44,054 bases of DNA from CAYSYY01 sp964576115 [NCBI: uncultured Gemmatimonadota bacterium] (GTDB lineage: Bacteria; Blakebacterota; Blakebacteria; Blakebacterales). Below are positions 1-10,052 of this stretch, one piece after another. Location of the stretch: NCBI GenBank assembly GCA_964576115.1, contig CAZNUA010000017.1, forward strand, positions 1,837 to 45,890, in the 5' to 3' direction. Numbering within the stretch: the first letter of the stretch is position 1; each line of letters begins with the position of its first letter. The notes below the pieces were generated by a model, which worked only from the letters and a program-made list of their open reading frames with translations, had not been told where the DNA came from and made no database searches. The position numbers were made by a program, and so were the translations under genes.

Positions 1-1107
1 GGCGCCCAGGAAGACCCGGTTCGGGTCGAGAACGGTTTCGAGGGCTCGGGAGCCGCCCCCCGGCTCGAGCAGATCGCTTACATTGGTGAGGATGCTCCAG
101 TCCCGGTCATTCTGGCCGATCCGACTTTTCTGCTGTTCGGTAACGAGGGTGATCTCTACCTCCCCGACGAAAAGGAGGTGACGGTCTTCCACTTCGCCCC
201 CGATGGAACCCTGCTGGGCCGGATCGGGCAGGAGGGACACGGGCCCGGCGAGTTCGAGATTCCCGGCGAGGTCCATTTCAACCCCCGGGGGGAACTCGTT
301 GTCCTGGATATCGGCTCCCAGCGGCAGATCTGGTTCACACCGCAGGGGGAGTTTCTGCGTAGCGAACCGATCCAGACCACCCTCGGCGACGGCCGGGTCA
401 CGGTTCGCATCCTCGATGCCGATCGGCGCCGGGAGTATCTGAACGAGCATTGCTATCTGCACCGGATGCTCTTCTTCCTTGGGCCCGAAGCCGACGAACT
501 CGTCCGGCGGGGCCGGATGGCTCCACCCACTCTGCTCGAACTCGTGGACGAAGAGGCCGAAACAGTCACGGGCTTCGGGGAGCTGCGTTCCCATGAAGAC
601 CCCATCCTGATGTCTGTCCTCAACAGGGTACACTGGGCACTGCTCGACGCCGATCGGGTCGTCATCTCGTGGAACCACTATCCCGAGCTGGGAATCTACC
701 GCCTGAACGGTGGTGTTCTCGAACGCCTCATCAGCCGCCGCACCGCTTTCCGCGTCAATCCGAACCCGACCCTGGAAGAGAGGGTTCTCACCGGTCCGGG
801 CGGCAGCAACCAGATCACAATCATTCCGGTCGTCGATACCGTCTCGCTCGATGTCGCGGTCGACCGGCAGCACCGGATCTGGGTTGTGACGATGCTTCTG
901 GACCAGGAGGAGAAGGATCGCCGGGAAGACGAGGATGAACTGACCGACATGGTCCGGCTCGAGATTTTCAGCCCGGAAGGGGAACTGCTGGCCGGAGTGC
1001 CGCTCGAGGCCTTCGTCGATCACATCGCCTTCGATCCGGAGGGAAATCTGTGGCTCATGGACGCCCGGTACAACATGAGCGTCTGGAAGTACCGGGTTAT
1101 CTGGTGA
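1..1107 (+). CDS. 6-bladed beta-propeller protein, 5' end missing
   Basis: The reading frame is open from the first base and ends with TGA at 1105-1107, so 368 residues of the C-terminal part are visible and the start lies outside the window. The motif GQEGHGPGEFEIPGE followed by a HFNPRGELVVLDIGSQRQ stretch is the blade pattern of the 6-bladed beta-propeller (NHL-like) family, which is common in Bacteroidota, Gemmatimonadota and Acidobacteriota. The final blades read FDPEGNLWLMDARYNMSVWKY. These proteins are usually exported lipoproteins or periplasmic proteins that bind ligands or partners; the signal peptide would be off the left edge, so export is inferred. No catalytic residues are recognised. 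It is convergent with the lipoprotein gene at 1280-1978. The family assignment is fairly sure; the function is unknown. Confidence 0.8.
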   Translation, partial: GAQEDPVRVENGFEGSGAAPRLEQIAYIGEDAPVPVILADPTFLLFGNEGDLYLPDEKEVTVFHFAPDGTLLGRIGQEGHGPGEFEIPGEVHFNPRGELVVLDIGSQRQIWFTPQGEFLRSEPIQTTLGDGRVTVRILDADRRREYLNEHCYLHRMLFFLGPEADELVRRGRMAPPTLLELVDEEAETVTGFGELRSHEDPILMSVLNRVHWALLDADRVVISWNHYPELGIYRLNGGVLERLISRRTAFRVNPNPTLEERVLTGPGGSNQITIIPVVDTVSLDVAVDRQHRIWVVTMLLDQEEKDRREDEDELTDMVRLEIFSPEGELLAGVPLEAFVDHIAFDPEGNLWLMDARYNMSVWKYRVIW

Positions 1108-1228
1108 GCAGGCGCAGTTCATCCATGAGCTGACTGTTTCGCGAGTCAATCCCGGGAAAAAGGGGAGAATGCGGGTGCAAGGCGAGTGCACGGGAGGTCT
1201 GGGAGAAGGTATTGAGAAGAAAAATCGC

Positions 1229-1260
1229 TAGTTTACATAATATATCTTATACGACATATC
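1229..1260. other. AT-rich patch in a convergent intergenic gap
   Basis: The 172-bp gap between the convergent genes ending at 1107 and 1280 contains a 32-base stretch with only 7 G or C. No hairpin with a U-tract is visible, so a classical terminator is not supported. It may simply be unconstrained spacer or the scar of an old insertion. Confidence 0.5.
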
Positions 1261-1279
1261 AGATGAGCACGTATTTCTC

Positions 1280-1978
1280 TCACCATCGACCATGCGGGTC
1301 ATTACCACACCCGAGATGACCATGTCCGTAAGCATCCCACTGGGCCCAGAAAGCCAGAATGCATTGTTCGCTCCGGGTAATGAAACCCCCGCCGTACAGC
1401 GAATCGACACACCCGTAGCCGTTTTCATCGCTGATCCTGACCGCGATATCGTCGATCCCCCAGTGGAATGAACCGTGATAGTACTCTGAGAGGTATCGGC
1501 TCAAACCGATTGAAAAAGAGGTGCCCGCTTCAGTCTCACGAAGAAAGCCGGTGTAATACGCCTCATTACCGGGGGCATCGCTGATGTAACACCAGAGCGT
1601 ATCACCTTCCGCTATCCTGAGTGTCCTGACGGCCCGGGTTCCCATCCTTTCCCAGATGTGGAATTGCCCATCCCATCGGTAGCGTGCCTCGGGATGGTCG
1701 AAAAAGGCGAGCTTCGCGAACCAGTTATGACGTACAGCACTGAGTTCCAGACAGGCCTCCCGGGTGCGCAGGAAACTCGGATTGGAACGATTGTATTGCG
1801 TCAGAGGCGGCAAACCGACCTCAGGCATGGCCAGGAACCGGGCCAGGACGGTTGAGCCTTCCTCGGGCTTCACAGGGCCGCTGCAGGCGATAATGACCAC
1901 AGAGATGGCACAGATACTGATGATGAGGGCAACAGTGTCCCGGTTCCAGGACACCCTCGCTCTGCGGCTGTGTGTCAT
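1280..1978 (-). CDS. Putative lipoprotein, unrecognised
   Basis: This 232-residue protein starts with ATG at 1978. Its N-terminus has basic residues, then a hydrophobic run (ALIISICAISVVIIAC) ending in a lipobox-like IIAC followed by Ser, so it is probably lipidated at Cys32. I recognise no family in the mature part, which is rich in aromatic residues and Gly and contains six further Cys (four in the C-terminal third), suggesting a folded extracytoplasmic domain. The gene is visibly less GC-rich than its neighbours and has no good Shine-Dalgarno sequence, which hints at a lineage-specific or acquired gene. It lies 53 bases downstream of the L,D-transpeptidase gene in the same direction and may be co-transcribed with it. 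The function is unknown. Confidence 0.65.
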   Translation of the reverse strand: MTHSRRARVSWNRDTVALIISICAISVVIIACSGPVKPEEGSTVLARFLAMPEVGLPPLTQYNRSNPSFLRTREACLELSAVRHNWFAKLAFFDHPEARYRWDGQFHIWERMGTRAVRTLRIAEGDTLWCYISDAPGNEAYYTGFLRETEAGTSFSIGLSRYLSEYYHGSFHWGIDDIAVRISDENGYGCVDSLYGGGFITRSEQCILAFWAQWDAYGHGHLGCGNDPHGRW

Positions 1979-2031
1979 ACGGCACAGGTCCGGTCAGTAG
2001 TCAATATGGTGGTTGCAGGTACGACGGAATG

Positions 2032-2745
2032 TCAGGGCTTGACGTCCACGACGGTGGCTGTGGTTACCAGTTCGGCCACTACGAGGATCTCGGCGTTGTG
2101 GAAGCGTACGCAGCCCTTGCTGATGTCCTGGCCCAGGGCCGAGGCGTCGTTGTTGCCGTGCATGGTCCAGTCCTGATAGAACGGGATCTGGCGGGCGCCG
2201 TAGGGGTTGTATTCGTGTCCGTAGGGCACGTTGCCCCGCCGCCAGCGGCTGATCGGCTTCCAGTCCACATAGAGCACGTGATAGGTGCCGGTCGGAGTGG
2301 CCTTGCCGATAGCGGGATTGCCGACCGCGATCGGGGTTTCGAAAAGCAGCACCTCGTCATGGTAGACCAGCGCCGTGTGCAGGTTCTTGACGATCTCGAT
2401 CCGCGTGATCAGGGGTTCGCCCAGGTCCCGGAATTCGTAGCGCAGGCGCCGGCCCCAGGCGCGCACGTCATCGGAGATGCGGTGCGCCACGGGGTTGCGG
2501 AAAGTGCCGTCGAGGACCCGGTTCATTTTTACGATCGGATCGTCGGGGGCGTTGCCCCCCTGCCCCAGGGTGAAGACCTCTTCCAGACCCGAGGCGTGCA
2601 GAGAATCGATGTACGTCTGCAGGCGGGCGCCGAGCTGGCGGGCCCGGGTGGTGGCGGTGTCGTTCTGAGGTGAAGACTGGGCGCTGACGGAGTTCGGGAG
2701 AAGCAGTACGGCGCCCAGCAGAAACGCCGCAGTACGTCCGGTCAT
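2032..2745 (-). CDS. Exported L,D-transpeptidase (YkuD domain)
   Basis: This 237-residue protein has a signal peptide (hydrophobic residues 5-20, cleavage near SVSAQ). The C-terminal YkuD catalytic domain spans about residues 115-235. It carries the TPTGTYHV stretch, His196 in WTMHGNND, and the nucleophile Cys212 in SKGCVRFHN, which together match the family pattern HG-x(n)-S-x-GC-x-R. Such enzymes form 3-3 peptidoglycan cross-links, attach proteins to peptidoglycan, or in some cases hydrolyse such links, and act in the periplasm. The ATG at 2745 lies 4 bases after the TPR gene's stop, so the two are probably co-transcribed. Which of the reactions this one performs cannot be told from sequence. 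Confidence 0.9.
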   Translation of the reverse strand: MTGRTAAFLLGAVLLLPNSVSAQSSPQNDTATTRARQLGARLQTYIDSLHASGLEEVFTLGQGGNAPDDPIVKMNRVLDGTFRNPVAHRISDDVRAWGRRLRYEFRDLGEPLITRIEIVKNLHTALVYHDEVLLFETPIAVGNPAIGKATPTGTYHVLYVDWKPISRWRRGNVPYGHEYNPYGARQIPFYQDWTMHGNNDASALGQDISKGCVRFHNAEILVVAELVTTATVVDVKP

Positions 2746-2749
2746 GAGC

Positions 2750-3433
2750 TCAGGGACCGTTGGCGGTGATCTCGGCCCGCAGTATGGCCGCCCGATCGGC
2801 CTGGCCGCTGTCGGGGAATCGGGTGGTCAGCTGTTCGTACACCGTGATGGCCTGTTCGGTCCGACCGGCCAGGGTCCAGCAGCGTCCGGCCTGCAGCAGG
2901 TAGTCGGCGGCGCTGATGTGCTCGCCGAGCAGACGAGCCGCTTCGGTGTACTGTTCGGCGGCTTCGGTCCAGTCCCCTGTCTGCTCCAGGCAGGCGGCCA
3001 GACCGGCTGTGGCGGCGGCTTTGAAGAAACGTCCTTTGGCGAAACGGTTGAGGTAGCGGTCATAGAAGACCCGGGCGGAATCGATCTGACCGAGGCGGAA
3101 GAGGACATGGCCGAGCATGAAGGTGGCCCGGCCCGCACTGGGTACGGTACCAAAGTTCTCGACCGCTTCGAGCAACAGGATCCGGGCCTGGTCGAGATTG
3201 TTGGATTCCAGCGCGTAACCGGCCTGCAGGGTCAGAATCGAGGCCTCGCGTTCGGCTGCCTCGCGGGCCGAGAGCGAACCCCAGAGGATCACGATCACCA
3301 CCGCGGCGCCGATGAGACCGTAGGTCAGGACTTTCTGGTTCGACTTGAGCCAGTTGACGACCTTCATGGTCTCGGTGACGAATTTGTCCTCTTTGAGCTT
3401 CTGCCTGGTGATATGTTTCTTGGGGCGCAGCAT
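2750..3433 (-). CDS. Membrane-anchored TPR protein (YfgM/TPR_21-like)
   Basis: The predicted 227-residue protein has a basic N-terminus, one transmembrane helix at about residues 35-54 (VLTYGLIGAAVVIVILW) and a long helical region of TPR-like repeats to the end. This layout resembles YfgM-type proteins, which sit in the inner membrane with TPRs in the periplasm and work with envelope chaperones; that role is inferred by similarity of architecture only. I chose ATG at 3433. The frame stays open to 3574, but that extension overlaps era, is Arg/Leu-rich and looks like non-coding translation. A GAGGGGG element lies about 12 bases upstream of the chosen start. It is the first gene of the small group with the L,D-transpeptidase. 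Confidence 0.8.
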   Translation of the reverse strand: MLRPKKHITRQKLKEDKFVTETMKVVNWLKSNQKVLTYGLIGAAVVIVILWGSLSAREAAEREASILTLQAGYALESNNLDQARILLLEAVENFGTVPSAGRATFMLGHVLFRLGQIDSARVFYDRYLNRFAKGRFFKAAATAGLAACLEQTGDWTEAAEQYTEAARLLGEHISAADYLLQAGRCWTLAGRTEQAITVYEQLTTRFPDSGQADRAAILRAEITANGP

Positions 3434-3480
3434 GGCGCGATTCAACCCCCTCGAAAGACGTTGCGGTAGCCGGAGAGCAC

Positions 3481-3508
3481 AATCTAGAGCCCGCCCCACC
3501 CCGGGCAA
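3481..3508 (-). promoter_or_regulatory. Candidate sigma-70-type promoter for the TPR/L,D-transpeptidase genes
   Basis: Reading the minus strand, TTGCCC (3508-3503) and TAGATT (3486-3481) are separated by 16 bases, about 48 bases before the chosen ATG. Each hexamer matches four of six consensus bases. It lies in the only sizeable gap (91 bp) downstream of era, where a new transcript would be expected. Weak by sequence alone. Confidence 0.3.
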
Positions 3509-3525
3509 AGAGAAAAGGCGGTGTA

Positions 3526-4434
3526 CTAAGGCAGTAGATCGAGCGCGCGCAAGCCGGCCTCGCGGTTGCGCCACTCTTCCCGGACCTTGACCCGCAGTTC
3601 GAGGTAGACCGGTTCATCCAGGAAGGCCTCGATCTCCTGCCGGGCCCGCGTGCCCACGGCTTTCAGGGCCCGCCCCCCCTTCCCCAGCAGAATCGGTCGC
3701 TGCGATTCCCGTTCGACGACGATCTGCACCTCGATGAAGGTCTTGCGCCCCTCGACCCGGCGGAACTGCTCCACCCGGGTGGCGGTGGCATAGGGAATCT
3801 CGCGACCGAAGCGGTGAAAGATGACTTCACGGACCAGTTCGGCCACGAAGAAGCGCTCGGGGTGCTCGGTGATGACGTCGGGGGGATACAGAGGCGGTCC
3901 GGGGGGCAGACAGGCGATGACCTCGACCAGGAGCGCGTCGAGACCGTCGTGCTTCAGGGCGCTGATCGGCACCACGGCCGCGAAGGAGTACCGGGCGGCG
4001 TCGTCGATCAGGGGCAACAGGCGGCTCTTTTCGACCCGATCGACCTTGTTGGGAGCCAGCACGACCGGGATGTCCCGCTCCACGGCGTCCAGAGCGTCGG
4101 CTATTTGAGCCTCGAGTCCGTCGCTCAATCCCCGGGGGGCGTCGAGCAGCAGGAGCAGGACATCGGCCCCCGCGATGGCCGTCACGGCCTGCCGGCGCAT
4201 GACCGCCTGCAGGCGGTAGCGCGGATCGAGCAGGCCGGGCGTGTCCACCAGGACGGCCTGGTAATCCTCGCCGTTCAGGATGCCCAGCACATTGCGGCGG
4301 GTGGACTGCGGCCGGGGAGCGATGATGGACAGCTTGAGGCCCATCAGGGCGTTGAGGAGAGTCGATTTGCCGACGTTGGGGATCCCGGCGATCGCCACGT
4401 AGCCGCAGCGGTGCTGCGGTTCGGGATCACTCAC
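3526..4434 (-). CDS. era: GTPase Era, ribosome assembly factor
   Basis: Era is an essential GTPase that binds 16S rRNA near its 3' end and assists 30S subunit maturation. The 302-residue product has the G1 loop GIPNVGKS at residues 17-24, DTPG at 64-67 (G3), NKVD at 129-132 (G4) and an SAL motif (G5). The C-terminal KH domain at about 220-290 includes the RPILLGKGGRALKAVG loop, diagnostic of Era rather than other TrmE/Era-type GTPases. The start is GTG at 4434, overlapping the TGA of the upstream gene in a GTGA arrangement; a longer open frame upstream (to 5037) runs over other genes and is not real. The length is normal for the family. ybeY, often next to era in other bacteria, is absent here. 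Confidence 0.97.
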   Translation of the reverse strand: MSDPEPQHRCGYVAIAGIPNVGKSTLLNALMGLKLSIIAPRPQSTRRNVLGILNGEDYQAVLVDTPGLLDPRYRLQAVMRRQAVTAIAGADVLLLLLDAPRGLSDGLEAQIADALDAVERDIPVVLAPNKVDRVEKSRLLPLIDDAARYSFAAVVPISALKHDGLDALLVEVIACLPPGPPLYPPDVITEHPERFFVAELVREVIFHRFGREIPYATATRVEQFRRVEGRKTFIEVQIVVERESQRPILLGKGGRALKAVGTRARQEIEAFLDEPVYLELRVKVREEWRNREAGLRALDLLP

Positions 4435-4892
4435 GAGGCGCCGTCGTCCTCCAGCTCGTCGAGGTCGAACAGGTCGTCGGTCAGGCACAGGGCGATGCCC
4501 GAGAGCATGACTTCGGGACCCAGGCGGGTGAAGTCGCCGCTCAGCATGCCGGTGTCGACGTTGGCGTACAGCGAGCAGGCCGCCTCGCGCTCGATGGTCA
4601 GCCCGCTCATGTGATCGTCCCGCTCGGCCACGAAGGTCACCTCTCCGAGCAGGGTGCTGATCACATAGCCGGTCACGAAGTGGAGCTGCAGGTGAGTGCT
4701 GTGCGTATAGACGCTGACCAGGGATCCGCTTTCTTCGCCGATCTTGATCTCGGGATAGATCTCGATCCTGATGTGCCGCTCGTGTTCGTTGTCGTCGAGC
4801 AGCAGGGTCCAGTGGTCGGCTTCCTGCCGGGCTTCCACCCCCAGGATGTCGGCGATGCGCTCTATGTCTTCTGAACCGAGTGTGCGATGCAT
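4431..4892 (-). CDS. Conserved-looking hypothetical protein, coupled to era
   Basis: I do not recognise this 153-residue protein. It has no signal peptide or membrane segment. The middle consists of alternating hydrophobic and charged residues (HIRIEIYPEIKIG and HLQLHFVTGYVIS), suggesting beta strands, and the C-terminus is acidic (DDLFDLDELEDDG). ATG at 4892 is chosen because it is 2 bases after the stop of the preceding gene; an in-frame start 10 residues upstream would overlap that gene. Its stop overlaps the GTG start of era, so translation of the two is probably coupled. That position suggests a housekeeping role, but no specific function can be claimed. Confidence 0.75.
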   Translation of the reverse strand: MHRTLGSEDIERIADILGVEARQEADHWTLLLDDNEHERHIRIEIYPEIKIGEESGSLVSVYTHSTHLQLHFVTGYVISTLLGEVTFVAERDDHMSGLTIEREAACSLYANVDTGMLSGDFTRLGPEVMLSGIALCLTDDLFDLDELEDDGAS

Positions 4893-4894
4893 TC

Positions 4895-5485
4895 TCAACC
4901 CACCAGTGAAGCGACAATCCACATGGACAGACCCGAGAGAACCGGGATGCCGAAGTTGTCGTCGAGAGTACCGATACCGAACAGCTCGACGACGGTGGCG
5001 ACGACGGCTCCGAACAGGCCGGCGGTGACGGGCACACCCGGCACCACTACCCCAATGATACTACAGCAGACCAGGCAGGCCAACGTTCCCTCGTAGGTCT
5101 TTCCCGGCGTCAGCGGATGCCGGCCCCAGCGCCGCCCCACCAGGGCGGCGGCCGTATCGCCGACGGTCAGGAAAAGCAGGGCCGCAACGGCGATCGGCAC
5201 GGTGAAGAGCACGATGCAGACCAGGGCCGCCAGGCACATGTAGCTCGATCCGGTCAGCTCGTGGGCTTCGTGAGGCCGCAGAGCGCCTCCGAACTGCTTT
5301 TCGAAGAAAACCTTGACGGCCGGTATGCGCAGCCGGGCGACATCGACCGCTATGGCCACGATCAGAGCCGTGGCGACCACGATCGTACCGGCTTCCGGGC
5401 CCAGGACGAAAAGCGAAATCGGCAACAGACTGGCACCGAGGTGAATCGCCTTGCGCTCGACCTCGTTGCGCAGGACGACGTTCAC
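4895..5485 (-). CDS. Polyprenol/diacylglycerol kinase-like membrane protein (SEC59/VTE5 type)
   Basis: This 196-residue, multi-spanning membrane protein begins with ERKAIHLGASLLPISLFVLG. It contains GALRPHEAHELTGSSYMC and GDTAAALVGRRWGRHPL followed by GKTYEGTLAC, the hallmark pattern of the dolichol kinase / phytol kinase / CTP-dependent diacylglycerol kinase family, which is related to CDP-diacylglycerol synthases. Members phosphorylate a lipid alcohol with CTP. The substrate here could be diacylglycerol, undecaprenol or another isoprenoid alcohol and cannot be assigned. The GTG start at 5485 overlaps the preceding gene's TGA (GTGA). Annotation pipelines may call it phosphatidate cytidylyltransferase; the conserved GDTxAAxVGRxxG block fits either name at superfamily level. 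Confidence 0.82.
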   Translation of the reverse strand: MNVVLRNEVERKAIHLGASLLPISLFVLGPEAGTIVVATALIVAIAVDVARLRIPAVKVFFEKQFGGALRPHEAHELTGSSYMCLAALVCIVLFTVPIAVAALLFLTVGDTAAALVGRRWGRHPLTPGKTYEGTLACLVCCSIIGVVVPGVPVTAGLFGAVVATVVELFGIGTLDDNFGIPVLSGLSMWIVASLVG

Positions 5486-6876
5486 CGCCCGCCTCCGGGC
5501 TGCAGCCGCAGATGATAGACCTTCTCGCGGTAAGTGTACGAAGAATAGGTCGGTTCCACCGTTACCTCGACCCAGATCAGAGGCCGATCCTGCGTCAGCT
5601 CGTAGCTGTCGCTGCGCTGTCCGACAGTACGAAAACGGCGCCGGGAGAGTTCCTCCAGGCCTCCTCCCCGGTAGCGGACCCTCACCGTCAGGTACGCGTA
5701 TTCGGTCAGATGGTAAGCCAGTCGCAGGGTCGCTCCCTCCTGCACGGCTTGCAGCTCGGCGACGTCGGCACCGACCCAGTAGTACTGGGCGCTGCGTGTC
5801 TCGGCGACGAACATCTGCCCGAAACGGGGCCAGATGTCCAGGCCCCGGGGGCCCTCGAATTCCTTCCGGCCCCGGCCCCGGCGGCCGAAGGTGGCCAGGT
5901 GGTTCAAGTTGCGATCGAACTTGTGCAGGCAGTGACCGTGCCGGTCGGTGACCCAGAGATTGGCGTAGAAATCCACCGTCATGTATGCCGCCCGCATGGT
6001 GCTGCGGCCCACATCGGCGGCTGTGACCCGAGCCGCGATTTCTCCGTCGGGATCGAGCTTGACGATCTCCTCGCCGCTGCGGCCGGCAACGAACAGAGCG
6101 TATTCGCGGAAATACGACCAGCGGTCTTCGGGATGAGCCAGGGCGATTGCGCCCGGCTCGCCGAGCCTGTCGCCGAGATCGATCAGGTCGAGTGTCTCGC
6201 CCGTCAGGCTCTGCCGGACGAGCCGCGACCGGCCGGTGTCGGAAATCCAGACCGAGCCGTCGGGGACCAGAGCGACATCGTAGGGGGCGGCGAAACTGTC
6301 GCCCGGGGCGGCTGCGGTCAGGTAGGTGATATGGCTGAGGATGCGGCCGTTGTTGAACAGGACTGCAATGCGGTCATTGCCGGTATCGGCTACCACCAGG
6401 TTACCGACCGGGTCGGCATCGATTCCGTGCGGACTGCGGAACTGCCCGATCCCCCTGCCCCGCGAACCGTAGAGTCCGAGGGAGACCATACTGGTGTTGT
6501 AGATGATTTCCCCCCGGCCCGAGTTGACGCCGTAGACCGTGACCTCGTCGTCATCCGCCTCATCCCCGGGATCGTCCCAGGCGTCCAGAACGGTGACGGC
6601 GATGCCCTGCGGGTCGTCGAAGCTGGTCCGGCCGCCGAGCAGGAGCCGCAGATAGGTCTCTTCGCCTTTCTGTATGCCCCAGACATGGAGCCAGGTGGGA
6701 AAGACCAGGGTCATCGGTTCGTCGGGTTTGATCTGCTCGAGCACCCCCGTACGCCGCAGGGATTCCTGCTGAGCCATGACCGGCCGGGCGCACAGGCACA
6801 CCGGGGCTGCGAGGAGCACTACCGCCAGTCCGGGCAGCAGAGAGTTCAGGCTCGTGCGTTCTCGCCCGCGTTCCAC
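5482..6876 (-). CDS. Exported NHL-repeat beta-propeller protein
   Basis: The 464-residue product has a signal peptide (hydrophobic segment at about 12-30, cleavage near PVMAQQ). NHL-type blades follow, visible as GIGQFRSPHGIDADPVGNLV, DTGNDRIAV, PYDVALVPDGSVWISDTGRSR, DFYANLWVTDRHGHCLHKFD and GRKEFEGPRGLDIW. The last ~90 residues (LRLAYHLTEYAYLTVRVRY onward) look like a beta-sandwich of Ig/FlgD-like type. NHL propellers mediate protein or ligand binding; no enzyme motif is seen. It starts 9 bases after the metalloprotease stop and its own stop overlaps the next gene, so it belongs to the pil-regulator transcript. Its role, perhaps on the cell surface, is inferred from context only. Confidence 0.82.
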   Translation of the reverse strand: MERGRERTSLNSLLPGLAVVLLAAPVCLCARPVMAQQESLRRTGVLEQIKPDEPMTLVFPTWLHVWGIQKGEETYLRLLLGGRTSFDDPQGIAVTVLDAWDDPGDEADDDEVTVYGVNSGRGEIIYNTSMVSLGLYGSRGRGIGQFRSPHGIDADPVGNLVVADTGNDRIAVLFNNGRILSHITYLTAAAPGDSFAAPYDVALVPDGSVWISDTGRSRLVRQSLTGETLDLIDLGDRLGEPGAIALAHPEDRWSYFREYALFVAGRSGEEIVKLDPDGEIAARVTAADVGRSTMRAAYMTVDFYANLWVTDRHGHCLHKFDRNLNHLATFGRRGRGRKEFEGPRGLDIWPRFGQMFVAETRSAQYYWVGADVAELQAVQEGATLRLAYHLTEYAYLTVRVRYRGGGLEELSRRRFRTVGQRSDSYELTQDRPLIWVEVTVEPTYSSYTYREKVYHLRLQPGGGR

Positions 6877-6885
6877 TCCCCGCTC

Positions 6886-8690
6886 CTATCTGATGACCGA
6901 AAACTGCAGGGACCGGGTGGTCCCGTCGTGTGTACCCAGGAGCAGATAGACACCGGCGGCGGCTTCGTTGCCCTGCTCGTCTCGACCGTCCCAGCCGAGG
7001 CCGAGATCGTCTGTGAATGTCGAGCCGGCTTCGAGCGCTGTAAATGTGTGCGACCAGATCAGGGCCCCGCTCAGGGCGCGGATTTCAAGTTTCACATGCC
7101 CCACAGTGGTCGTATCGAAGGCGAAGTACATCGTCTCGTCATCCCCGGGACGGAAGGGATTGGGGTAATTCTGGCGCAGGACGAAGGCGCTTCCGGAGGC
7201 CGACGCCGAGACCACACCGGCCCCCTGCCCCGCTTCGAACACCGCCGAGCGGTTCAGAGGCGAACCGGTCGAAAGACTGAAATTGTCTCCGGCGAACGAC
7301 CACCGGATGATGTTGTTCCAGGTGCCGGTATCGAACAGTTCGATACCGGTTCCCTCGCCGGGTTCGGCGTCAACGCGGGTCCGGGTGGCGACCGACCCCA
7401 GCTGGCCGCCGGAGGCCTCGCCGGCGATGCCCACTCCCCATTCGGCCTGCTGGCTCGGATCGAGGCGCAGAGCCACCCCGCCGGAGGTGGTAGCTGACGG
7501 TGAACGGTAATACCGGGTCGCCAGAGCCGGCAGGGTCAGATCGAGGGATATCAGATCCTGGCTCTGGATCGCAACTTCAGAGAAGGTCGCTCCCTCCTCA
7601 TAGTAGGAGCCGGGGATCGCCCGGTCGCCGGTGTGCAGCATCCATTCGGTGAAGGTCGCGTAGGTGTCGATCAGGTCGGTCCCCTGGTTCTGCAGGTAGA
7701 CCCGATGGGCTTCGATCGGATCGGCCGGTTCAGTGGCCATCACGGTCCAGATGTCCCGGACCGCGTCGGCTCCGAAAAGACCGTCCAGCATGAGCGTCCA
7801 GACCACGCTCCCATACATGTGCAGGGGGTATGTGGAGGAGTATTCGGTTAATGTAAGCTGCGGATAATCAAGAAAATAAGGTGTGTAGTTCACGTAATCA
7901 TTGATGCCGTCGTAGATCTGTTCCTCATGGTAGACAGCCGACGCTTCCGCAAACCAGATATATCGTTGATAGCTTCCCGAGAGCAGGGAATTGTTGTAGG
8001 CCAGTTGGAGGGCGTGATTGAACTCGTGGGCGATCGTGACCCGCAGGGAAGCCAGAGGCTCCAGCCCGTACCAGCTCTGCGGGTAATCGTTGTCGAGCAC
8101 GATATAGGAAGCCGCGGTGTAGGGCGGTATGATCGAATACGGTTCGGTAGGCGCGGTGTAACCGAAATACCCGCCCTGGGCTTCGAGATCGATGAAGTAG
8201 ACGTCATAGGTGCTGTTGCCGTCATTGACGGGGTACCGCCAGCCGCGGCTGAGGTACCAGGTCCGGACGCTGTCCAGGCAGGCCGCTGCGGTTTCGATGT
8301 AATCGGGGATGCCGTCGCCGTCCGAGTCCGCAGTCGGAACGGCGTCGTACTCGTTGTAGGGCGGATTGTTCTGAACCGTATAATGGATCAGGAAGTAGCC
8401 CCCGGGACTGGTCCAGGTCTGTTCCTGATAGATCGGAACCCGATTGTCGAAAACCTCCGAGGCGGCTCGCCCCCCTTCGCTCAGGGCGGCCAGAACGGCG
8501 CCGAAACCGCACTTGACCGGGCCGCCGCCCGCCGCCTCATGCTGGGCCAGGGTCAGTTCGAGTGCCTGGCCGTGGGTCAGGAGTTCCAGAGCCGGATTGA
8601 CCTGGGCCCGCGTCCGCCCTGATCCCGGCAGGGCGAGGAGGCCGGCGGAGACAACGACGACCGACGTTCGGATGTGACGACGCAATACCT

Positions 8691-8694
<4 letters not shown>
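6886..8694 (-). CDS. Secreted putative metalloprotease, MXAN_6640-like, with FlgD-like tail
   Basis: This 602-residue exported protein has a signal peptide at about residues 8-30. A zinc-site motif HEFNHALQ places His223, Glu224 and His227 as ligands and base, and Glu250 in WFAEASAVYHEE is the likely third ligand, as in the MXAN_6640 family of putative metalloproteases. Upstream, DSDGDGIPDYIE (about 123-134) is a calcium-binding thrombospondin-3-like motif. The C-terminus carries NYPNPFRPGDDETMYFAF and a beta-sandwich of the FlgD-like/sorting-domain type. ATG at 8694 overlaps the pilR TGA (ATGA), so it is translationally coupled to the pilus regulator. Substrate unknown. The zinc-site reading is firm; the export route (type IX-like or other) is not shown. 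Confidence 0.85.

Positions 8695-10048
<1,354 letters not shown>

Positions 10049-10052
<4 letters not shown>

Noticed and set aside
1228-1428. A 66-codon minus-strand frame at the end of the lipoprotein gene
   Set aside because: It overlaps the lipoprotein frame on the same strand, has no ribosome site and runs into the AT-rich patch.
3526-5037. A 503-codon frame extending era far upstream
   Set aside because: The extra N-terminal part is an Arg/Pro/Ser-rich translation of two other genes in the wrong frame; era starts at GTG 4434.
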